Below, piece by piece: positions 24,352-32,307 of a DNA stretch of 33,310 nt. A program made the translations under genes and the position numbers. How positions within the stretch are numbered: position 1 is the stretch's first letter; the number at the start of each line of letters is the position of its first letter. This DNA is from an uncultured Spirochaetia bacterium (lineage in GTDB: Bacteria; Spirochaetota; Brachyspiria; Brachyspirales; Brachyspiraceae): NCBI GenBank assembly GCA_947038115.1, contig CAMQVF010000013.1, forward strand, positions 1-33,310. Reading direction: 5' to 3'. A model generated the notes under the pieces. It ran no database searches. It had not been told where the DNA came from and saw nothing but the letters and a program-made list of their open reading frames with translations.

Positions 24352-24714
24352 TTACTTTTTGAGGCTTCCAACTGTAAGAGAAGGCATATGTTCTTCATAT
24401 AAATTTGGTTCTTTAATACCTAATTCTTCCATCATCTCTTTAACTTCACTCTCACCACTTGCGAACATTTCTGCTTCTTTAGGATCAAGATGTCTTAAAA
24501 GTGCCATAAGTTCACCCATATGAGCTTTCTCTTCATCACGAATATCAGATAAAACAGCCTTTGCCAATAGATCATCTGTAGCCATAATATGAGCGTCATA
24601 CAAATAAATAGCTTCAAGCTCGCCTGCGATATCTAATCTGATTGCTTGCACAAGCTCTTCTTTTGATATCTTTCTGTCTACATTTGCATTAAAAGGGTTA
24701 GCAAAACTAGGCAT
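24352..24714 (-). CDS. encapsulated ferritin (EncFtn) cargo protein
   Basis: A 120-residue ferritin-like ferroxidase of the encapsulated type: two long helices rather than the four of classical ferritin, so it must oligomerise to make its iron site. The ferroxidase residues lie at the same positions as in Rhodospirillum rubrum EncFtn: Glu32 in GELEAIYLYD, Tyr39, and Glu62 and His65 in RDEEKAHM. The extreme C terminus, LTVGSLKK (113-120), is a classic encapsulin cargo-loading peptide, joined by a flexible stretch (about 98-112). It would oxidise Fe(II) inside the shell encoded directly downstream. AGGAG lies six bases before the ATG. Confidence 0.95.
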   Translation of the reverse strand: MPSFANPFNANVDRKISKEELVQAIRLDIAGELEAIYLYDAHIMATDDLLAKAVLSDIRDEEKAHMGELMALLRHLDPKEAEMFASGESEVKEMMEELGIKEPNLYEEHMPSLTVGSLKK

Positions 24715-25039
24715 ATTAAACTCCTATAATAATTTTATTTTCAACTATTATAATGAAAGCATTAAATTACTTTAAAGTCAATATCTAATAATTCTAAATT
24801 CCTTAAAAGAAACTATTTTTAATAGTAGAATAGAAAATATTTTATTATTCATTAAACATTTAGTATAATATTTTAATATTCGAAAATCTTTTATGAACTA
24901 TTTGTAAAACTATATATAGTGTAGTACTCGAAAATTGGTTGACTTTATTACGATAATATATTAACCTATGGTTTGAGTGATATGCTACTTATCTAATTTT
25001 AAAGTAGTATTTGAATTTGTTTAGGAGGACAGACTAATT
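24715..25039. promoter_or_regulatory. divergent intergenic region between the encapsulin operon and the lipoprotein gene
   Basis: These 325 bases hold no gene. For the minus strand, TATAAT at 24747-24752 with TTAAAG at 24770-24775 (17-base spacer) is the likely EncFtn promoter. An inverted repeat TATAATA (24725-24731) / TATTATA (24746-24752) overlaps its -10 and could be an operator. ACTATATATAGT at 24911-24922 is a perfect 12-base palindrome. For the plus strand only a TTGACT at 24941 with no convincing -10 was found. AGGAGG at 25022-25027 is the lipoprotein ribosome site. Confidence 0.4.
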
Positions 25040-26542
25040 ATGTTTAAACATAGATATTTATCATTTACAATGTTTTTTGCAATTATACTTTTGATTTCTG
25101 CTTGCGGTGGGTCAGGTTTTGATCCAAGGCTTTATAATAAAAAACAAAATTCGACTGGTGGTGGTGAAGACGGTGGCGTAACTGAACCAGATAATCCAGA
25201 TGTTGGGTTGCCAGTTGACCCTGATAATGATCCTTTTCTATTTGCTGAGAATTCTGATCCTAACAGACACTTTAAGTCTACCGAATTTGATAATCTTGAA
25301 ATGAGAGCCACTTTTTCTGGCAATAACACACCTTCATATGCTTTTGCAAAAGGTGGATGGAACTCAGCCAATCCCACTAAAAAAGAATTTAGCAAAGGCG
25401 GTCCTAATAGTTCGGGTGGTGGGCATTCTATAACAGCGATGCATTACTACTTATATAAAGGGTTAAATCCAGTATTCTCGCCAAATAGTTCTTATAATAC
25501 AGGTGCACATGGCGATCGAGTTAAGCGATTTTATTTCTATAGATTTACAGGAAAAGGTGGAGGCATACAAGGGCTTGATAATATGCTTGTAGCCGTAGAC
25601 ACTTATACAAAACTTGTTTTCTCTTTCTCACTACCGATACGTTTCACTAGTGTTTTGGGGCAGCAAGTCCCTACTGCTTGGGGTGCTGTTGATACGAAAG
25701 TTCAAAATGGTAAATATAAATTTTATGAATATGACCCTGTTGGTATTGTCGACAAGAATGGTAAAGTTGAGCTTTATAAATGGTATACTGATGCTATGGG
25801 TCGTAGCGATTATAACCCGATTATAGGCTCTCCCGACAGAGAAGTTGCCACATATGGAAAAACTGGACGTTCTCCTTATTATACTCTTGCAGCAGTTAGT
25901 ACTGGGGATGTTTTTAGAGATAATGTTAAATCGAAAGAATTTGTATATAGAACGATGAAGCAAGGAAAATCTGAATGGTTGCATTCTTATTCTTTTTCTA
26001 TGGACGGCAAAACGCTTACAGTAAAAAGAGAAGAGTGGCGAACAGGTAAAGTTGTTATTGATAGTACTTATCAGCATGTTGCGACTATTTCTGGCACTTT
26101 GGCTAAATATAAAAGTAAATACTCATATACTCCGATATCGATAACACTCAAAGAGTCATCTAAAGAGTTGCATCTTCAATATTATTCAACTCCTGGTAGA
26201 ATAGATTTTACGGATGCAGAGCCTAAATTTCCAGATAGAGTTAAAGGAAAAGTTTTTCAAGGTGCAGGTTATACATATACATTTTCAAATGATGGAAAAA
26301 GTATTAGACTTAGTAATGGAAAAACGTATAATCTGACTTGGCGTGATGAAGGCAGATATGCTGTATATAGTTATAAATGGAGCCCATGGAGTTATGCTTT
26401 CTGGGGCGTTTGGATTGATGACCATGCATCGAATGGGGGTGTTGTTGTTGATGGAAAAATAACATGGACGGCTACTAGTTGGTCAAGCCCAGAGACAACG
26501 CCGCCGGGAATTGCTACTGAATATCCTGCTTACTTAAAATAA
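25040..26542 (+). CDS. large unknown lipoprotein
   Basis: A 500-residue protein I do not recognise. It has a lipoprotein signal peptide with lipobox LLISAC and acylated Cys22, then a Gly/Asn/Asp/Pro-rich flexible linker (about residues 24-65, with TGGGEDGG and DNPDVG), and a long domain rich in Tyr, Trp, Ser, Gly and Lys that looks all-beta. Two short, partly similar segments near residues 325 (YSFSMDGKTLTVKREEW) and 412 (YTFSNDGKSIRLSNG) suggest repeated beta-hairpin units. It is probably anchored in the outer or inner membrane with its domain exposed; a surface antigen or carbohydrate- or protein-binding role is possible but not shown. It has a strong ribosome site, AGGAGG, and is followed by its own terminator, so it is monocistronic. 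Confidence 0.82.
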   Translation: MFKHRYLSFTMFFAIILLISACGGSGFDPRLYNKKQNSTGGGEDGGVTEPDNPDVGLPVDPDNDPFLFAENSDPNRHFKSTEFDNLEMRATFSGNNTPSYAFAKGGWNSANPTKKEFSKGGPNSSGGGHSITAMHYYLYKGLNPVFSPNSSYNTGAHGDRVKRFYFYRFTGKGGGIQGLDNMLVAVDTYTKLVFSFSLPIRFTSVLGQQVPTAWGAVDTKVQNGKYKFYEYDPVGIVDKNGKVELYKWYTDAMGRSDYNPIIGSPDREVATYGKTGRSPYYTLAAVSTGDVFRDNVKSKEFVYRTMKQGKSEWLHSYSFSMDGKTLTVKREEWRTGKVVIDSTYQHVATISGTLAKYKSKYSYTPISITLKESSKELHLQYYSTPGRIDFTDAEPKFPDRVKGKVFQGAGYTYTFSNDGKSIRLSNGKTYNLTWRDEGRYAVYSYKWSPWSYAFWGVWIDDHASNGGVVVDGKITWTATSWSSPETTPPGIATEYPAYLK

Positions 26543-26578
26543 ATTTGATTTTATAAAAATTTAATGAAATAGTTGAAA

Positions 26579-26607
26579 ACCCCTCTTAATTTTAGGGGGG
26601 TATTTAT
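26579..26607 (+). terminator. rho-independent terminator of the lipoprotein gene
   Basis: ACCCCTCT pairs with AGGGGGGT (one T-G pair) around a seven-base AT loop (26579-26601), followed by ATTTATT, 36 bases after the stop codon. The stem is one of the few GC-rich spots in the region. Confidence 0.85.
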
Positions 26608-26670
26608 TAGTATAGGCATTGTTAAATATGTTTCTACTTAATTTGAAAACTAAATTAGGAGGTATAAATT

Positions 26671-27480
26671 ATGAAAAAAATATTTATGTTTATTCTGTTA
26701 CTAGTTTTGATTTCTTGTTCGAAAGAATCTAATGCGAATAAAAGCACTTTAAATAAAGATGAGATTATCGTTGGCATGGAATTGCAGTTTCCTCCATTTG
26801 AGACAATAGATAAAAATGGCAAGCCTTATGGAATTAGTGTTGATATTGCTGATGCTTTGGGTGAGTATTTGGGTAAAAAAGTTAGAATAGAAGAGATTGC
26901 TTATTCTGGGCTTATTCCCGCTTTAACTTCTAGGAAAATTGATGTTATTATTTCTTCTTTATCTATAACTGAGCCTAGAAAAAAACAAATGGATTTTTCT
27001 GATCCTTATGGTTCTGGTTATTTATCGCTTCTAATATATACGAATTCAGCTGTGATGAGCCATAAAGATTTAAATAATGATGGCGTGAAAATCGCTGTAA
27101 AAAAAGGCACAATCGGTCAGATTTATGCTGAAGATAATTTTAAGAATGCACAAATTTTACCATTTGAAAAAGATTCTGAGGCGGTTTTGGAAGTAGCTCA
27201 AGGCAAGGCAGATGTATTTATTTATGATGTTTATAGTGTCTACAAAAATCATTTAGAATATCCAAATAATACTAGAGTTGCTCTTTTGCCTGCGGATAAT
27301 AATGAAAGTACTATGTGGGGTATTGGAATTAGAAGAAATGATACTGAACTTAAAGAACAAATAAATATGTTTTTGGCAAGTTATAATGAAAGTGAAGCTA
27401 AAAATGAAAGTATAAACAAGCATTTTGCTGATGTCCGTGCTTATTTTAATGAATTAGGAATTCCATTTTTTATTAAATAA
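26671..27480 (+). CDS. amino-acid ABC transporter substrate-binding lipoprotein
   Basis: A 269-residue periplasmic or membrane-anchored binding protein of the polar amino-acid (SBP_bac_3) family. The lipobox LVLISC gives acylated Cys16. Family motifs follow: IIVGMELQFPPFETIDKNG, GISVDIADALGEYLG, GLIPALTSRKIDVIISSLSITEPRKKQMDFSDPY, then VKKGTIGQIYAED and the acidic loop ADVFIYDVYS. The residues that bind the amino-acid alpha groups lie in SITEPR and the following segment. AGGAGG precedes the ATG. It is the first gene of a complete three-gene importer with permease and ATPase. Exact substrate cannot be read; Gln, Glu, Asp, Cys or His are typical. Confidence 0.93.
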   Translation: MKKIFMFILLLVLISCSKESNANKSTLNKDEIIVGMELQFPPFETIDKNGKPYGISVDIADALGEYLGKKVRIEEIAYSGLIPALTSRKIDVIISSLSITEPRKKQMDFSDPYGSGYLSLLIYTNSAVMSHKDLNNDGVKIAVKKGTIGQIYAEDNFKNAQILPFEKDSEAVLEVAQGKADVFIYDVYSVYKNHLEYPNNTRVALLPADNNESTMWGIGIRRNDTELKEQINMFLASYNESEAKNESINKHFADVRAYFNELGIPFFIK

Positions 27481-27500
27481 TTCCTAAAAGGTGTGTATTC

Positions 27501-28328
27501 ATGAAAAAAATTATAGATATTTTCTATACTAAAAATGATGCGAGCAAACCTTTATATGTCTCTGCGATAAATTATCTCATTGTTATAATTTTGTTCACAT
27601 TAATGCTCATATTTTCATATAATCATATTATGGCTTTGAATATTTTAGAAGACGAAACGGTGATTGGACGTTTTTTAGAAAATATATACAAATTGTATGA
27701 ATATAAAAATAGCATAATATCGGGCTTCATGCTCACGATATATATATCATTAGCGGCACTTTTGGGCAGTTTATTACTTGGACTACTTGGGGCTATGTCA
27801 CAGATTTCGAAAATTCAGATATTGCATTATATCGGAAAATTTTACGTCGATATTGTAAGAGGCACTCCTCTTTTGGTTCAAATAATTGCTATTTATTATT
27901 TTATAGGAGTTTTCTTTCAGCTAAATAATAAATTCATTGCGGGAGTTTTAATTCTTTCGATATTTGAAGGTGCGTATATTTCAGAAATCATAAGGTCGGG
28001 CATTGAAAGTATATCGAAAACCCAGCTTGAAACGGCAAGGTCACTTTCATTTACTGTACGTCAAACTTATATATATATTATTTTTCCGCAGGTCATCAGA
28101 CGAATATTACCGCCACTTTCTGGGCAATTTGTTTCACTTATAAAAGATTCTTCCTTGCTTTCGATTATAGCATTAAGCGAGTTTACTTTGTCGGTGCAAA
28201 ACGTGGCAGCCATTAATTTCAACTTTACTGAAGGCTATATTTTACTTGGGCTTGGATATTTAATTTTGACTTTCTTTATTTCACGTTTAAGTAAATATTT
28301 AGAAGCGAGGTTTTTATATGATACTTAA
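27501..28328 (+). CDS. amino-acid ABC transporter permease
   Basis: A 275-residue inner-membrane permease of the HisM/GlnP type. It has an extra N-terminal membrane helix (about residues 24-46) and loop before the usual core, which starts SGFMLTIYISLAALLGSLLLG. The core continues with FYVDIVRGTPLLVQI and the EAA coupling loop (EGAYISEIIRSGIESI, then TARSLSF, IIFPQVIRRILPPLSGQ and LIKDSSLLSII). Typical members have about 220 residues; the surplus is the N-terminal extension. It would work as a homodimer because only one permease gene is present. Its end overlaps the ATPase start by 11 bases. Confidence 0.93.
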   Translation: MKKIIDIFYTKNDASKPLYVSAINYLIVIILFTLMLIFSYNHIMALNILEDETVIGRFLENIYKLYEYKNSIISGFMLTIYISLAALLGSLLLGLLGAMSQISKIQILHYIGKFYVDIVRGTPLLVQIIAIYYFIGVFFQLNNKFIAGVLILSIFEGAYISEIIRSGIESISKTQLETARSLSFTVRQTYIYIIFPQVIRRILPPLSGQFVSLIKDSSLLSIIALSEFTLSVQNVAAINFNFTEGYILLGLGYLILTFFISRLSKYLEARFLYDT

Positions 28329-29064
28329 ACTTAATAATGTTGTGAAGACATTTGGTGATGTTAATGTACTAAATAATATTAGCTTAGATATAAAAAATAA
28401 GAATGTCGTAACGATAATTGGGCCTTCTGGTGGTGGAAAATCAACACTGCTTTATTTGCTTTCAGGCTATAAAGAGTCGACTAGTGGTGATATTCAAATT
28501 AATGAACATATTCTCAAAAATGATGAGAAGTTTTTAATAGAATATAGAAAACAAATAGGCATAGTATTTCAGTCTTATAATTTATTTCCGCATCTTACGG
28601 CAATAAAAAATATCACATTAGTTCTTGAGAAAGTGCATAATTATAGCAAAAAAGAGGCTAATGATAGGGCTTTTGAATTGCTCACACAGTTTCAATTGTA
28701 TGAGCATAAAGATAAACTTCCAATAGCTTTGAGTGGTGGTCAGCAACAACGGCTTGCAATAGTTCGTGCAATGTCTTATAAGCCTGAATTATTATTTTTT
28801 GATGAGCCTTCGTCGGCGCTTGACCCTGAGCTTACTGTTGAAGTTTTGAATACGATAAAAACGCTTAAAAATTCTGGTGTTAATTTAGTTGTGGTTACTC
28901 ATGAAATGTGTTTTGCTAGAAGTGTATCTGATTATATTCTTTATTTAGAAGAAGGCAAAGTTGTAGAGCAGGGCAGCCCATTAGAAATATTTGACTCTCC
29001 AAAAACTGAAAGCCTTAAAAAGTTTTTATCAAATACATTAGAGTGTCGGAAGTTTAGCGATTAA
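28318..29064 (+). CDS. amino-acid ABC transporter ATP-binding protein (GlnQ/HisP type)
   Basis: A 248-residue ABC ATPase. Walker A is GPSGGGKST (35-43), Q-loop Gln85, signature LSGGQQQR (138-145), Walker B LLFFDEP (158-164), D-loop SALDP, and H-switch His195 in VTHE. Everything needed for ATP hydrolysis is present. It powers the permease encoded just upstream, whose last codons overlap its start (11 bases). At its 3' end it overlaps a convergent HAD phosphatase gene by 11 bases, so termination must happen inside that gene or by collision. Confidence 0.95.
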   Translation: MILKLNNVVKTFGDVNVLNNISLDIKNKNVVTIIGPSGGGKSTLLYLLSGYKESTSGDIQINEHILKNDEKFLIEYRKQIGIVFQSYNLFPHLTAIKNITLVLEKVHNYSKKEANDRAFELLTQFQLYEHKDKLPIALSGGQQQRLAIVRAMSYKPELLFFDEPSSALDPELTVEVLNTIKTLKNSGVNLVVVTHEMCFARSVSDYILYLEEGKVVEQGSPLEIFDSPKTESLKKFLSNTLECRKFSD

Positions 29065-29848
29065 AACATAACCTGTCTATGGCTTCAATTACGCCGTCGG
29101 TGCAGTCTTTTTCGGTTGTGATGAGCGCTACTTTTTTCAAGTCGTCATGTCCTTCAGAGACACTCACCCCATAATAAACGCTTTTTATCATTCCTATATC
29201 GTTTTTATGATTTCCAATAGTTAAAACTTCATGCTTTTTAATGTTAAAATAATTCATTAAGTAATTTATACCCGATGATTTATCTACATTTTTAGCGACA
29301 ATCTCAAAAGAATTTGGATTATATTCTGTCATCGATGTATATTTTATCATATCTTTATCAGTTACTATAAAATTAATTCTATTTTCTTTTTTATGATCTA
29401 AAATAGAAATTTTCTCAACTTCCAAACCATTCCATTCTTCATCTGTAGGAAAACGCTTTTTTATTTTATTGCCATAAGCATTGCCTTCTTTTGTAATCCA
29501 TTCAGTTTCTTCGAGCGTGTATTCATAGCCGTGAAGCGAGTAAATTACAGTAATCCCCATTTCATGACATTTTAGCAACACGTCTTTTATATTTTTTATA
29601 TTAATCGTATGTCTTACAATATCTTTGTCGTTAAGTGAAACTACAGCGCCGTTATTTGTGATATATGGAATTTTGATATCAAGCCCTTTCACAAATTCAT
29701 GAGTCATAAAATTTGATCGGCCAGTTGCTATAGTGAATAATATATTATTTTTTTCAAGTTCTTTTATTTTGCTTAGAATTTTTTCGTGAATAATTTCATC
29801 TCTATCAATTAGAGTTCCGTCTAAGTCGCAGACAACAAGTTTAATCAA
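29054..29848 (-). CDS. Cof-type HAD-superfamily phosphatase
   Basis: A 264-residue HAD hydrolase with a C2-type cap, acting on small phosphorylated metabolites in the cytoplasm. Motif I is VVCDLDGTLID (nucleophile Asp8, Asp10), motif II is TIATGRS, motif IV is GNHKND. In most relatives motif IV reads GDxxND; here the first Asp is Asn, while the second Asp is kept. The cap lies at about residues 80-185. It follows thiE by 15 bases and is the last gene of the helicase-thiE operon. A link to thiamine phosphates is possible from context but unproven. Substrate unknown. Confidence 0.88.
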   Translation of the reverse strand: MIKLVVCDLDGTLIDRDEIIHEKILSKIKELEKNNILFTIATGRSNFMTHEFVKGLDIKIPYITNNGAVVSLNDKDIVRHTINIKNIKDVLLKCHEMGITVIYSLHGYEYTLEETEWITKEGNAYGNKIKKRFPTDEEWNGLEVEKISILDHKKENRINFIVTDKDMIKYTSMTEYNPNSFEIVAKNVDKSSGINYLMNYFNIKKHEVLTIGNHKNDIGMIKSVYYGVSVSEGHDDLKKVALITTEKDCTDGVIEAIDRLCFNR

Positions 29849-29863
29849 TTCTTTCCTCTTTTT

Positions 29864-30520
29864 TTATAAGTTATAATTTTTTATATGATTTATAAAATAC
29901 TTTGAAGCATTTTTTATATCATCACTTCCAACAATTTCAGTAACCATCGCAACACACATAGCCTTATGATTCAAAACCTCATCGATATTATGCTTTTTTA
30001 TGCCGCCAATAGCAACAAAAGGCATGTCGATATTTTTCACAACATAATCGAGATAATCAAAACCCACGGCGTCGCATACATCTTTTTTTGTGTAAGTCTT
30101 AAAAATAGGGCCTACACCAATATAATCAGCCTCACTATTAAAAGCATTTTCTGCCTGCTCTTTACTATGAGTAGAAAGTCCAATAATCATGTCATCGCCG
30201 ACAAGACGTCTCACTTCATTAATCGGCAAATCATCTTGACCGATATGAATTCCGTCAGCTCCAACTATTATGGCTAAATCAATATTATCATTAACTATAA
30301 AAATTGCTTTATATTTTTTAGTAATTTCTCTTATTTTTTGGCATTCTTTATATTTTTCAATCATAGATTTATTTTTTTCTCTATATTGAATAATGCTAAC
30401 ACCGCCGTCAAGCATATTTTGTACAACTTCAATATTGCTTCTATTATTAGAATGCTCTTCAGATGTCAAGCAATAGAGAGATTTTTCAAAAATTGTTTTT
30501 ATATAATCTCTGTTTTTCAT
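29864..30520 (-). CDS. thiE: thiamine-phosphate synthase
   Basis: A 218-residue TIM-barrel enzyme that joins HMP-PP and HET-P (THZ-P) to thiamine monophosphate. Motifs: IQYREKNKS near residue 40, IVNDNIDLA, GADGIHIGQDDLP (about 90-102), IIGLSTHS, ADYIGVGPIFKTYTKKD (pyrophosphate-binding loop) and FVAIGGI. Length is normal. It follows the helicase gene by 15 bases, its ribosome site GGGA overlapping the helicase stop region. No TPP riboswitch can fit there. No other thiamine-synthesis gene is nearby, so it may work in vitamin-precursor salvage. Confidence 0.94.
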   Translation of the reverse strand: MKNRDYIKTIFEKSLYCLTSEEHSNNRSNIEVVQNMLDGGVSIIQYREKNKSMIEKYKECQKIREITKKYKAIFIVNDNIDLAIIVGADGIHIGQDDLPINEVRRLVGDDMIIGLSTHSKEQAENAFNSEADYIGVGPIFKTYTKKDVCDAVGFDYLDYVVKNIDMPFVAIGGIKKHNIDEVLNHKAMCVAMVTEIVGSDDIKNASKYFINHIKNYNL

Positions 30521-30535
30521 AATCTATATTATTCC

Positions 30536-32227
30536 CTAATTAAATTCAAGTTTATAAAGTGTTTCTCTGTCGACAATTTCGTAATGATAGCCTTGTTCCG
30601 TGAGAAATAATTGTCTTTTATGGCCGAAGTCTTCTTCTTTGGTGTCGCTTGTGATAATTGAAAAGAAAAAACTTCTATTAGAGCCCGATTTAGGACGGAG
30701 AATTCTCCCAAGCCTTTGTGCTTCCTCTTGTCTCGAGCCGAATGTGCCTGATATTTGTATTAAAACTTCAGCATCGGGTAGGTCAATGGCGAAATTAGCA
30801 ACTTTACTTACAATAAGTGTTTTTATTTCACCCGCCTTAAATTTGCCGTAGATAATATCTCTTTCAGCTTGAGGCGTTTTTCCAGTTATAATTGTGAAGC
30901 CAGTTTTTTTATTCATCTCGTCGAGTTGCGATAAATATTGTCCTATAATAAGAACATTTTTATCTTTAACTTGCTCGAGTAATTTTATTACAACTTCATA
31001 TTTTAATACATTTTCACTAGCAATTCGAAATTTAGTTCTATCGGTAGATATTACATAATCATTTCTATGACTAGGATCTAATGGAATACGCACATCATAA
31101 CAATAGGCTGTCGCTATAAAATTCTTTTTTTCCAAATCACGCCAAGGCATATCGAATTTTTTAGGGCCTATCAAACAAAAAACATCTTTTTCAAGCCCAT
31201 CTTCACGCACCAAAGTCGCCGTAAGCCCCAAACGTCTCATGCTTTGAATCTCGCTTGTGAGTTTAATTATCGGTGCTGGCAAAAGGTGAACTTCATCATA
31301 TATAACGAGTCCCCAGCTTTTCTCGAAAAATAAATGGAAGTGCAAAAATGGCGATTGTTTATCTTTTCGATATGTTAGAATTTTATATGTCGCTATAGTT
31401 ATAGGTTTAATTTCTTTTGTCGCACCATTATATTCGCCGATATCTTCTTCTTTTATATCAGTTTTATCGAGTATTTCTTGTTTCCACTGACGACAAGCAG
31501 TAACACCCGTGGTTATTATTAATGTATGAGTTTGCATTCGCTCCATCGCAGTAATTCCTACAATGGTTTTGCCCGATCCACATGGCAATGTTACTACGCC
31601 TGCTCCGCCTTCAGAGCGACCTTCAGCATAATAAACATCAATGGCATCTTTTTGATATTCCCGAACATTAAAAGGTTTGCCATTCGACTTCATCACTTCT
31701 CGGAAGTTAAAATGAAATGGTATTCCTTCTTTATAGCCAGCCAAATCTTCGACTGGGTAGCCTAAATTAATTAAAGCTAATTTAATATGCCCTCTGTAAG
31801 CGCCATCAATTTCGATTTTATTATTGCTTAAAACATCTTTTATATATTTTTCAGTATGTTTGTAATGAGCGACTTCAGTGATTATTGAACTGTCTTCGCT
31901 TGTAAGAAAGAATTTATCATTTTCTTTTATAATTTTCACACGACCATATTTTTGAATGCTATCAGTTATTTGATAAATAATATTTTTAGGCACTTCGTAT
32001 GAAGAGTATTTTATTAAAAAGTCTATAATTGTTTGAGCTTCATATTTAAGGCTCGCCGCATTCCAAAGTGAAACCGAAGTTATTTTATAGGTGTGTATAT
32101 ATTCAGGGCTTTTAATGAGCTCGGCGAATGCAAGCATGAAAGTTCGAATTTCATCAAAGTCATTAGCCTTCACATCTAAAAGTATGGTTCCATCACCTTG
32201 CACAATCAACGGTGTGTTTACATTCAA
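30536..32227 (-). CDS. XPB/Rad25-type superfamily 2 DNA helicase
   Basis: A 563-residue DNA helicase of the XPB type, mainly known from eukaryotes and archaea but present in some bacterial lineages. The N-terminal region (1-180) holds the XPB-specific damage-recognition-like domain (LLDVKANDF, helical segments). Then motif I LPCGSGKT (214-221), motif II DEVH (311-314), motif III LTAT (335-338), the XPB-type RED triad (Arg341-Glu-Asp343), and motif VI QRLGRILRPKSG near residue 515. All ATPase residues are present, so it should be active in DNA repair or transcription-linked remodelling. GGGAG lies about 8 bases before the ATG. Downstream thiE and the HAD gene look like passengers of its transcript. 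Confidence 0.93.
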   Translation of the reverse strand: MNVNTPLIVQGDGTILLDVKANDFDEIRTFMLAFAELIKSPEYIHTYKITSVSLWNAASLKYEAQTIIDFLIKYSSYEVPKNIIYQITDSIQKYGRVKIIKENDKFFLTSEDSSIITEVAHYKHTEKYIKDVLSNNKIEIDGAYRGHIKLALINLGYPVEDLAGYKEGIPFHFNFREVMKSNGKPFNVREYQKDAIDVYYAEGRSEGGAGVVTLPCGSGKTIVGITAMERMQTHTLIITTGVTACRQWKQEILDKTDIKEEDIGEYNGATKEIKPITIATYKILTYRKDKQSPFLHFHLFFEKSWGLVIYDEVHLLPAPIIKLTSEIQSMRRLGLTATLVREDGLEKDVFCLIGPKKFDMPWRDLEKKNFIATAYCYDVRIPLDPSHRNDYVISTDRTKFRIASENVLKYEVVIKLLEQVKDKNVLIIGQYLSQLDEMNKKTGFTIITGKTPQAERDIIYGKFKAGEIKTLIVSKVANFAIDLPDAEVLIQISGTFGSRQEEAQRLGRILRPKSGSNRSFFFSIITSDTKEEDFGHKRQLFLTEQGYHYEIVDRETLYKLEFN

Positions 32228-32307
32228 AATAATACTCCCAAAATTTTAATATTCTTAAAAAATAAATTAACTTTCAAAAATGAAGATAGATATATAAAAA
32301 CTAAAGT

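Noticed and set aside
25631-26077. Antisense 148-codon open frame inside the lipoprotein gene
   Set aside because: It lies opposite a clearly coding gene, has no recognisable protein motif, and its composition is what reverse reading of the Tyr/Ser/Lys-rich sequence would yield.
30521-30535. TPP riboswitch in front of thiE
   Set aside because: Only 15 bases separate thiE from the helicase stop codon, so no aptamer can fit.
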